Below, one piece after another: positions 34,048-45,243 of a DNA stretch of 64,000 nucleotides (the first letter of the stretch is position 1; every line of letters starts with the position of its first letter). Location: positions 1,673,098 to 1,737,097 of the forward strand of contig CAJNOP010000026.1 of NCBI GenBank assembly GCA_905250075.1. Reading direction: 5' to 3'. The translations under genes were made by a program, and so were the position numbers. Below the pieces are notes generated by a model that saw only the letters and a program-made list of their open reading frames with translations, ran no database searches and was not told where the DNA came from. Source of the DNA: Rotaria sp. Silwood1. Its lineage: Eukaryota; Rotifera; Eurotatoria; Philodinida; Philodinidae.

Positions 34048-37000
34048 ATGGAAGAATTAGTTTTAGCCAGCTTAGATTCAGTAAGAGAAATCAATTATAT
34101 TTCGATACATATATATAGATTATCTTGTTCTTTTTTAAAATAAATGATATATTAGACAGTTTTTGATGTGGATAATTTAATTGAAAATATCGCTTATAAA
34201 TCAACTGATGGAAATGTTGTTAATGAAAATTTTGATCCTAATTTATTAGAAAGTAAATTTCGTCAAGCTATGTCAATTTTACAAGTAAGTAATCTAACCT
34301 ATTGTTTGTTTTTCATTGAATCATTTTTGGTTTAATATAGGACTATCAAGTTCAAACTGAACAAAATATAAAACATCTTGAAGAAGCATGTGAAAAAGAA
34401 CGAAATACTTGGGCAAATAGTGTTGCACAACTCGAAGAGTTATATCAAGTAGGTTTTTTTAACTCTTTACTTTTCTCACACTGATAACTGAGATGATTAT
34501 TTGTAGATTGCTTAAAAACAACTAAATAATGTAAGAAATTCTAAAGATTCAACATGAGTAAATTTCATGAGTTATTGATTAGTAATATTAACAACTCTTC
34601 ATTCTATCACTCTGTCTACGAAATATTAAACTTTACAAACCGATAATTTCGAAATAATTCAACCCAAAATATTCTCTATGTTTAGCCAGTAGAAAGTTTG
34701 AAGGCTTGTTCTGCAATCTAGATTGATGGAGAAAACCTACTATTGATTAATATAGATTTCTAAAGTTTTATGATAGCTAATCAAATCACAGATAATAAGA
34801 CACGCAATTGAACCGTGTTATCTCTACTATACAGACAAAGTATAAAACATCAGAGCTTCTCATGCCGTTCAATCTTCCATTTTCTACTACAGCAAAGCCA
34901 CTCGAGTAGCTAAAACCATTCTATGCGAAGAGTAGAACATCTTAGGGATCTGATCACATCAATAGCAGAATCCAAAGGCTAATATTCTATTTAAAAAATC
35001 AATTTTTATGAGTAGCTGCTTTAGAACTGCTATCGAGGGAAAAAAATTAAAACAAAAGATAGAAATTAAATTTTGTTTTTGTATATTTAAAGTCGACATA
35101 TACTGGTCAACAAGAACTTGAAATGCGTATAAGTGTTATATCAACAAAAGTTATTCAAATAGGTCATCAACTTGAAAGTAAAAGTAATCCACGTCAACAA
35201 TTAATTGATGCAAGAACAACAGCAAAATATCTTGAACGTTTTCTCGATGCAAATGATGATGTTAGTTTAATGTTTCAAGATGCATCAAAACTTGAACAAG
35301 CAGCACATATTATTCATCAATTATACAATGTTTTACAAGAATTACCTGATGAACCGAAGTAAAAACTTTAGGAATAAAAATTAAAAATTCTTTTTTTTCT
35401 TACAAAAGATTTATTGAGGCAAAAACAAAAGTTAAAGAACGTTATTTAGCTATTGAAGAAGAATTATTATTAGAATTTTCTCGTGCACAAGTTCGAAATG
35501 ATAAAAAAGCTATGAAAAAATATATTAAATTATTATCAAAATTTAAAGTAACTTATATAGCTAAAAAAGCTTTTAAAAATTATTTTCTTGTTTTATTTAG
35601 GGTCATAATGATTGTATTCAAAATTTTATTACTGATTGTTTAAAAGTATGTTAATACATAATAAGAAGAATAACATCTGAATTGAGAGGAGTGTTCGTTA
35701 TATATTATTTAGTAGACTATTTTTTTAATCCGGTTCATTTTATTTAAAAGAAGATGAACAAGATTTGTTCTTATTATTGGATCTGCATCCAACTATCATT
35801 ATAAATACTAAAGAGTTATCTAAAATAATTAGACAAAATGTTTGTTCATAATTTCAGCCTGCAGAACTTTGAAAACGTTTATTTTTCTATTATTTTCGAA
35901 TATAGGTTCAATATTACTGTAGGAGCTTCTGATATAGGAGTAATGAATCGACCCTTTAAAAGCATGAAATTACCGATTCTTTTTTTTTCATAAAACTCAA
36001 GATGAGATTGCTCTTCACCAAGTAACATACAACTCAAGATTTTTAAAAAACAATCATTCAGGAATAGAAGTGTCAGATTAGCATTAGTATTAAAATTAAC
36101 CTTAATGCTTTGATATGATTTACATTAGAATTAATCAACGTCAAGCAGTTTACATTAAATCCGGATTATTTGTAATTCTAATACCTATGTTATACCTGCA
36201 TGGTATTGCTGTGAAAAATAAGCTTATGAAATGGACGTTATTATGCATAGTGTCTAGAAATCAAGTGTATATATTTGAGGTTGAGCTTAGTTTCGAAACT
36301 CATCTCGTTACTATTAACTATTCTCAAATGCTTCATTGAGTAACATGAATATTAGCATTTATGATTGGTGTTATAAGGCAGTCGTTTTAGTTTGTCTTCG
36401 ACTTCTAAAGTATATTTAAAATAAAAAGACTAACTAGTTTACAATTATGCAAATGAAAAATAAAAAGAATAAAATTGATATAAGGTTGTGGGTGAGAGTA
36501 TTTAATGTGGGTGTAGCACTGGTCATTGCTCGTACATATTCCATTTTCACAGTCTTTCAAAGTCCACCAAACTCTCAGGGATATATTAATTAGATGTATA
36601 AAACCCAATTTCAGCTATATATCTTAGACATTTAATCCGGATCCTTGCAGCAATACTTTTTAGCTTGTATCATTTGTTGGATAATGAGGCGCAGAAATTT
36701 GAGTTTTCTGGCTAAATAGGAATTTAATATATCCTCGAAATGTCATTTCCAACATGGGACAAAACTGATTGACTTTGCAAAGTTCTGAATCTAGCGTGTT
36801 CACAATCGTCGGTAATCTATGTAATAGAATGGAAATAATGCTAATTTAATGTTATCAGCTTGACATTCATTAATTCGAATGCAAATCATAGCAAAGCATT
36901 AAGATTAGTTTTAATACTAATACCTAAAGTATTAGCATTAGTATTAATAAATGCTAATACTAATTTTAATACGACCTCGTTGATTCAAGAATGACTCACT

Positions 37001-40000
37001 TCACTTTGCAAATCTTAATTTTTATGAAAATTGAGAAAATTGCCTAAATTGACATCGTATGTCTTACAAAAATACTTGCTATGAACAAAAGACTTCCAAT
37101 AAGCTAATCATTACTATATTACTGTATAGAGAAATATTTTCTCTGTCATTCGTTCTATTTGAAATCATTGTTGTTACTACTTTGGATAAGTTTTAGCACG
37201 CTGAAGCTCATCGAAACTCAATCTACGGACCTTGCAAAAATCAGTTCATAACTCTTAACACTTAAGTCCGACAAAAGTTTTGAGATCGTATTCAATAAGA
37301 ACATAAAATTCTAATACTAACCTAATGCTTTCAAATCTTTGCAGTCTCGTTTTTAACAAGCTGAAAAATGAACGAACATTTTGTTAAATTATATTTTGAT
37401 TAAATTTTTAGAATTTGACAAAATCTTCTATTTTAATGAAAATGTGGATATTTTTCTTTTTCTGTTCTAGGGTTATTTTGATAATCCAAATATTGATATA
37501 TTCTATTCCATTCCACAATTATTTACTAAAGTTTCTGAATTAATAAATGAATTATTTGATCAACCTGAAAAAGTAACAGAGCGGCTAATTATTACAGTGT
37601 ATACAGAAAAATTAGCTGTAAGATTCTATTTTCTCCTATAATATATATTGAAAATAATCATATCTATTTCTTTCGTCTGTTCTTAGCCTTATGTTCGTGA
37701 TCAACTCGATGCATATGTGCGTAATCCAGATTTAGATAATATGGAAAAATATCTTCAAACTTTATATACTTTGAGTAAAAAGTAAGTCAAATAAAATATG
37801 AAATTTATTGAATCATTTTCTTAAATGAAATAAAGAGCAACAAAATTATCAAATGATTTACAAACACAAAAAATTAGCGATGATCCTGCTTTTTTACATA
37901 AACTTAATCAACATGTTTTTAAAAGTTATCTCAAAACTTATAGCAAGTACGTTAAATAATAATTTTCTATATGAAATTTAATTTTTCAATATATATTAGA
38001 TATGAAATTAACTGTTTGGAAGAAAAATTTCAAGTTCATCTTGAAAGAGTTGAATCAACCGGTGGTCAACGAAGAATTAAACCAACTGGATTAAGGTAAA
38101 GATACATTCTTTATGTAACCAAGTAGAGATAGAAAAACCAAATTTTGATGTGAGGTTTCATTCATAGGTAAATTGAATGACTAATAAAATATCATGAAAA
38201 TTTCAACCGAAAAAACTATTTCTTAGTTGAGCTATCGAATTTCCTAGTAAATTCAATTTGTGTAACATGCTTATGGCAAAACGCTAGTTTTTGGAAATCC
38301 AATATCTTGACAAAAGAATATTCTTTTCAGCTGAAACTTTACAAATATTCTGTTGGTCATTCGTCTTATCCACAGACGAAATTCTATACGGACATACTAG
38401 TTTATTGGTTTTTCAGTTTATACCTAAAACTGAGTCAAAAATTCAGTCAAACGATTGTAACTTTGCTGCAAGAGATGATGCTGATCAACTCTTTTAGGTT
38501 TTTGCTAGCCTCACCAAAACATTTCGATAGATCCGATACCAGTTCAAACGGCGTTTACTAGTTCAGATGATTCCCTCGTAAGATGTCGATTGTTTTTAGG
38601 AATGGGGGGGGGGGGGGGGGGGGGGGGGGAAAAGGGGGGGGGACTAAAATCTTGGCAGACAATGTTCTAATTTTTCTGACGTGAAAACTGTTGGCCGGGG
38701 GAGGGAGAAACGACGCCAGTTTTCACTAGGTCTTACCGTACCCCCTCCCGCCTCGGGCTCCCATACAATCAGTCATTTGTGCCAGCAACTGTGAAAAATT
38801 GGTAGACAGTATTAAAAATTTTCGCAGACAGACAGACAAAATTGGAGGAATAGCTCCCCTCCCCCCAATCGGAAAGCCTGGTAGCGATATTCTCGGTTGA
38901 TCATTATTAGACTCAATTGAGTTTCCATTTCAAATACAATTGAAACGAATGTTGAAGTTTAATATATGCAATGAATAAAACTTACACAATAAAAGTTTAT
39001 CAAATCAAGATCATAGTTAATATAAATCATTTTTTACGAGGTTTTCCTATTCTTTAACTAACCGTGACATAAACAGTCATCTGTTTCGTATGTACTGAAA
39101 GCATCTACATGTTGTGTATGATTCGACTGCTGTACTTGTAAAGGAAAGAATAACATTATGACACGAGCTTTGCAGCAACAAAACTTGACTAAAAAATATA
39201 ATAGATCACTCAGCTTTGTGTCAACTATTTTAAAACATAAAACAAAATAGTTAAATATTTATGAAACAAATCAGAATTAAATTGTTAGACGAAAATTAGA
39301 ATTGTCTCAATGTATAAAAGCTAGACGAACAAGTGTACGAATGGCTTGTACAGCAAGGCAGAAATAAGAAATTAGTTTAAAAGTAAAACAACAAGATGAA
39401 CATAGATGATCAAAAGAATAAAACATCAGGTATTTATCTATTACTAATATAGAATCAGATTTTCTGGAACTTTTTCTTCATTTTCACAGCAGTCCATACT
39501 TCAACATTCTCAAATGAACACTATTGAAGCGTCTCGATAATGTTCACAACAGAGATGTTCTACTATATTTTTTTTTGTCAATTGTTTTATTTGTATATAT
39601 AGTATAACTGATATAATTCAGCAACGTTTATTAAATACAACTGATCAAGTTGATGAATCTCGTTTTTCACCTGATTTAGCTGCTGCTCTATTAAATGATT
39701 GTAAAACAGCAATGAATCGAATAACAACTGTATGTCAAAATTTTTATGCGTAATAATCATTTTGTTTTCTTTTTCTTTTTTCTAGTTATCTGAAGGACCA
39801 GAAGCTTCAGAAAATATTCTTCAATGTTTCTTGCGTTTACTTAATGCGTTAGGTACTCAACATATTGAAACAGAATTACAATATAGTTTACAAGCTATAC
39901 CTGGTCCCGAACCAAAACAAGAACCAGATATACGTTTTTTTCATGCTATACTTCAAACAAATAATAGCATACAATTAATTGAACGTTATTTTGTTATGGA

Positions 40001-40927
40001 TATTGCTCCATTACTTTTGTACGAAGCTTCATCATTACTTCAGAAAAAAAGGAATGCTTTACTTTGGTTTTATTTTTTCTTTCTTTAGAGGTACTCAACA
40101 ACAAGCAATACTTTTACAAACCAAAGAAAAAGTTTTTGGTCAATTAGAAGAATTGATTAATATTGGCGTTGATAAGTAAAAAAAATTTTGTTTCTTGATA
40201 AAGATTATTTTATTCTTTTTTTAAGAGCTCTATTATGTATGATTGGTTATGTTCGTAATATTCTTAATGAACAAAAACGATCAGATTTTAAACCAGAAAG
40301 TGATCTTTTTATATCTGAATGTTCACCTGTAAGTTTATTTATCGTTTTGTTTTCTCAAGAATTTATATTATTTGTTTGCCATTTCATATAGATATGTAAA
40401 CGAGTAGTACGTTCAATTGATAATCAAATTGTTCGGCTTGATCAAACAGTTGATGGAAAAAATTTAACAAGTATTTTAAATGAATTTGGTCTTCGTTTCC
40501 ATCGTTTAATAACAGATCATGTTTTTAAATTTGAATATAATATATCAGGTTTTAAAAACGAAAAACTAACCTATTAGTTTCAATTTTATTTTTATTTAGG
40601 TGGCTTAATGATGTTACAAGATATAAGTGAATATAAAAAATGTTCAAAAAAATTTCGTAGTTCAACTGTTGAACAATTATTTTCTATTTTGCATGCACTT
40701 GTTAATTTACTTGTTGTTGTTCCTGATAATCTTCGTCAAGTTATTACAGAAGGACATCTTGTATGTATTTTAAATTTGATTAAAAACACAGAAAAAAATT
40801 TTTATTCGATTGTTGTTTTTTTTTCTATTAGGCATCATTAACACGAGATATAATTGAATCATTTGTACAATTACGTACAGATTATAAATCAGCTAGATTA
40901 CATGCAATGATCACTACTGACCAATAA
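34048..40927 (+). CDS. EXOC5: Exocyst complex component 5 (Sec10)
   Basis: A core subunit of the exocyst, which tethers secretory vesicles to the plasma membrane. Seventeen exons (34048-34080, 34156-34284, 34341-34448, 35093-35358, 35409-35547, 35601-35645, 37471-37617, 37687-37781, 37836-37946, 38000-38095, 39603-39729, 39786-40018, 40089-40175, 40226-40328, 40392-40548, 40600-40760, 40832-40927) keep phase and give 710 residues; human EXOC5 has 708. Matches run end to end: ISVISTKVIQIGHQLE, NIGVDKALLCMIGYV, VDGKNLTSILNEFGLRFHRL, SEYKKCSKKF, ILHALVNLLVVVPDNLRQV and SFVQLRTDYKSARL. The N-terminus is coiled-coil. Introns 3, 6 and 10 are 644, 1825 and 1507 bases, the last two with repeat insertions, while the rest are about 40-75. 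The gene looks whole and may be co-transcribed with metaxin. Confidence 0.96.
36076..36930. mobile_element. MITE with long inverted repeats in EXOC5 intron 6
   Basis: The left arm begins TTAGCATTAGTATTAAAATT and continues through TTAATGCTTTGATATGATTT. The right arm is its complement, ending near 36930. The arms stay alignable for about 110 bases with roughly 20-25% mismatch, then fade. Next to the right end, short copies of TTAGTATTA repeat in both orientations. The 36115 ORF lies inside and matches no transposase. It is a non-autonomous, fairly old insertion. Confidence 0.7.
38600..38885. repeat. GC-rich insertion with a long G-run in EXOC5 intron 10
   Basis: A run of 26 G, then four A, then nine G (38604-38642) opens a GC-rich block that ends with CTCCCCTCCCCCCAATCGG near 38870. 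Within it AAATCTTGGCAGACAATGTT and AAATTGGTAGACAGTATT are related direct copies, and CAGA is repeated. The composition is unlike the surrounding AT-rich intron, so it is probably a small mobile element whose G-run has expanded. The exact G count may not be reliable. Confidence 0.6.
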
Positions 40928-43900
40928 ATATTAATATCTATTTTCTTTTTCTTTTTTATTTAATAAACGTAATTTGTATGCTATCTAATCGAAAAAATCT
41001 TTATCTAAAATGATAATTCTACTTTCACAACAATTCTATCAGACAAATGTGTTTCATTATCAAAATGGAGAAAAGATTATAGTGGTGTTTATTTAGGGTT
41101 CTTTTTAGAAGAAGGTCTACCAAAGATGTATTATATGCCCAGTTCGTTGAATATTGAGTCCGTAGACGTAGTATATACGTTCCGTGTACAAACATATTAG
41201 ATGGTCTAGTATGACGATCGTATATATTTCCATGACCATATACGAAGAAAAACTAAAGTTGTATGCGGAACATACACGACCGTAAATGGTTGTATTTTTT
41301 TTGTCATCGTACACGGTCGCAGACGGTCTTATTTTAACCGTATACAGCCGTGAACCATCATCCTGTATGCCAATACCTTTAATATACGATGATTCTTCCC
41401 ATATATTACACTCATCTCAACTATAACACATAAAATCGGTCGAAAAAATAAAATAAATAGTTTATACTTTCTTTGGATTGCGTCAGTGTCGTCACATGAT
41501 CTGAAATGCAAGTAAAGCTACCTTTCTCAACTTGTTTAATTACGTACACGTTTTCACAACAGTTTAATAAAACTGAACATACGTCAACCGTATATCATAG
41601 TGCACAGTGACGTACGGCAGTCGTAGTTCTCTGTACGAAGGAGAAAAGTTTATTCTTTTGCCTGCCCGTGTACAAAATCCGTTTCTGATCGTTTCGCTTC
41701 GTATACACTAATTGTACATGAAATCTATTTACGATCGTGTCTGTTCAACCTGGATAAACGCCAAAATACAGAGGCTTCAGCATCGAAACTTTTTAATACC
41801 AGTATGGTAATCTATCTTGAGTAAAGATGTAAGCCACTACTAAAAATAGATACTAAAATTTTGACATCTAGAATCGATTATCGAAGATGTTTATGGTTTA
41901 GTTTCTTTTCTCTATCACCTCTTACAGCATTTTCCCCTGTGTTTTTATTTGGAAACTTGTAGAAACCAATAAACTGTTTCAAAGAAGCATTGAAAGATTG
42001 CAGTCTCTCATTAATGTATTGACATAAACATCTACCCATATATTAACTGGTTGTATACAAAAATCGAGAATAACTTTATTTCATCGATGAGAAAAGGAGC
42101 GAATATATATAGAACATCTATAAAGGTTGAGAATCTTTTTCAATAATCTCGAAATCATCCATATTAAGAAAAGAGAAATAAATCATAATGTCATTGTACA
42201 GTAGCAGATAAAAAAAAGAGACCATTTGAAAACGACCTAGACGACAGGGCGAACAAAATAGAACATGCATGAAATGAAAAATGAAGCAATCTATGATTTT
42301 TATAGCCTTGAAGATCTAATAATTTAATATAAATAAAACAATTTATTCTACAGAAAAAAAAACTGATACACCAACGTATGTAACACTACCGACAAATGGT
42401 TAATTAAAAGAAAAAACCAATTAATGGGTACTACATACTTGTATTGTCCTCCTAGAAGGTCTGGTCCCATTTCATTGAAAAAATAAGAATGCTTAATTAA
42501 TTTTTATACTTCATCAACAGATTTTTTTCGCTTTTCATTGACACATTTTTTTTTAGTAGTATTCTATGAAGAAGAATAAATACGAATTTGTTCTAGAGAA
42601 AATTATCCTAATAGTAGAAATAAGAACATTAATCAATAGTTCATAACATAATGATAACAAAATATTCATCTAATCATAAACAATCTTTTGTCATATCATT
42701 TGATTAAATCAAAAACTCGTTGATTTTGAAAAGTAAATTACTTTATTTCATGAAGGCTTGTTCATATGGTTGTCAAATTGTTTAATCGTAGTCATGTTGA
42801 ACGCATAATCTTTTTCAAATTTAATAACCACTACATATAAATTTGGATTGGAGGTAACAATATTTGTATTAAATCAATGGTATCCACCTTCCAGTTCAGG
42901 TGTGTAAATACAAGAATAGAGAAGCTCAATACCTACACTCATTAATCAAGAGTATTTTTCTAGTCTTTCTATTAATGATAACATTGGTTTTACAAATATC
43001 AGATAGTGTCATTACTATTTAGTTTATTTCTATCTCTCTAACACAAGATTACTTGTGCCAAAGTTTAAAAATAAATTTGTCGATGAAACGGGGAGATGTC
43101 AAAAAAGTCGAACATTAGAAGTAAAAGCAAAAATATTCTTATTTCATTTGACAACGATAAATATCAATGCAATAAAACGTTTTTATATAATTAATTTCAG
43201 CTGTTTTTGGAACTATCGCAATTATATTTATTATCATTGAAATAGCTGCGTCTCATTGAGGTGGGGCATTTTAATCTATTCAACTGTAATATGTCTTAAT
43301 GAAAAGAAAATACTACGAAAGTTTTTTTTTTGGATAGTAGTTAGTCTCTTGACAATTGTCATGATACTCACAATTACTACAACTCGTCGAGAAAAATTTC
43401 GATAAATTTCAAAACATAAACATAACTTTTGTTGGTCTAACTGCTTGTTTCATAGTCTCCAGATACTTACGTGCAATATTTATTGACTATTAAAATTTTC
43501 ATCTGGTAGTTATCGTTGATGTCTTGACCTTATGGTCAGAAAAAAAATTTTTACTTATTGGCTTGAACACCCTAATCACAATTTTGTACTAGGTTTTTGT
43601 ATTTATAATGTGTTCATTTTAACACATTTTATCAGCTTTCAAAATTGTATACATGTTCATATTCTCGTTTTATGGTTTTTATATATTAATGCGATTCGAT
43701 CAATGATTAAAGAATTCAATAACAGCAACCAGATTCATTCTATGATTGAAAGATGAAGATTTTTACACTTATCAATATCAAATATAAAAAGAAAGCGATG
43801 ACAAAGCTCTTTGTCTATCTTTGTTAGTGATGTCTCCTCCTTTTAATTTTTCAACTTGAATTAGGATCTGACCGCAACTATCGAACGTTCATCGAGCAAG

Positions 43901-45243
43901 TTTATGTGATCATTCAACCGTAGCTATTTCGATGGTACACAACAAATGAAGACGACGAAAAAAAGAGAACAGACTCAAATATGAATATATATAGAAAATA
44001 ATAAGGTGTAGACAACGACATATAACGATCAACCATTCATCAAATTGGACATTCATACAGCGTGACCCTCATCTAGAAATCTTCTCTTCGTATATCCACA
44101 TGTTATGATTTTTTTATTCGATATTCTTCTTTTTTCTTGTTTGGATAAAAGTTTTAATTAAGATTCAAATAAGAACAGAAAACTGTTGTAATTGGTAAAA
44201 TGGTCAATTCTTGTTTGCATCTTCTTCTTTTTTATTATTATACTTTTTTTGTACATTAAAAGAAGAGAAAAAAATGATGGTGATGATAGATAACCATCTC
44301 TCATATTAAAGTTGGTGTACCAGTATCCTTCAGTTGCTCATTTCGTATATATAACGAATGCATAGTGAAGTGAAGATGTACGGGTGAGAGAGAAGAGAAA
44401 AAAATACGCTTATTTTTTTCGAATAATTAAATGTACAATGACAGATGTATATGTTCGTCAATCTATTTCTTCTTTTTTGAATTTAGTATGAGTATAAAAT
44501 ATATTTTCCGTTTCGTTCGAAAAAAATGAAGAATATATAACAAGATATGTTTTTTTGCTGTTCATCATACGTCTTCTTCTTCTTCTCTTTTCTCGTGTTA
44601 AATTTAGTAATTTTTTTCTCTCTATATATCTTTCAATCAGTAGCACAAAGAACAAGTATAGTGTTAGAGTTTGCATAACCGTCACTTAATGAACAAAATA
44701 AAAAAAGAAGTCGAAAGTTGTATGCGCGAACAAGTAAGTGAAAATCTTGATAAGTACATGCAAGTGTTGAAGACAAACAACTTCGCATGTTCACTATTTC
44801 ATGACAATATTCAAGGTTTCAATCAGGAAAGATATATATATACGTTTGTATGTATCTTTTTTTTCAATCAGTATAGAATGATAACCGTAGAAGACGAAAA
44901 AAGTATTGACATTTTTCTTAGAGTGACAAGCATTTTTTTCAATTACAAAATACAAACAGTTTTGAATTGGTGACTTCTGGTTCGTCTGATAGTTATGTAA
45001 ACGTAAAAAGGAAAGAAAGAGAAATATAACCACACTATTCTGTTTTTTTTATTACTAAAAGTATGATTGTGTGTTTGCGTGCATTTTGTGAAAATGTTTC
45101 TTGATTTGATGATATCTTTTCAGGTAACATCAAATATTTTAAATTGAATCTATTTTTGTTTTATTAATTGAGGGTTATATTGTATGACTAATTTTTAGAT
45201 TTGAAAACTTTGTTTCTTCGTTTGTTTTTTTTCAACTGATATC
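40928..45243. other. Intergenic, about 4.3 kb, no gene recognised
   Basis: Apart from the inverted-repeat element at 41083-41763 I see AT-rich sequence with only short ORFs (43055, 43532, 44671 and others) that match no family and lack coding-like composition. Confidence 0.5.
41083..41763. mobile_element. Short inverted-repeat element, about 680 bases
   Basis: The left end TGGTGTTTATTTAGGGTT and the complement of the right end, TGGCGTTTATCCAGGTT, match at about 14 of 18 positions. The interior is unusual: CGTACACGGTC, ACCGTATAC and related CG-containing palindromic words recur on both strands, while the flanks are CG-poor. No clear target duplication and no ORF were found. Confidence 0.55.

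Noticed and set aside
40018-40088. Non-canonical donor in EXOC5 after the Lys-rich stretch near 40050
   Set aside because: A normal GT at 40019 gives a 70-base GT-AG intron and restores the alignment with human EXOC5 without gaps, so no unusual splicing is needed.
43055-43756. Two short hydrophobic ORFs suggesting a membrane protein
   Set aside because: Their composition is what AT-rich noncoding DNA gives (Ile, Phe, Asn, Tyr), and no splice-consistent model joins them.
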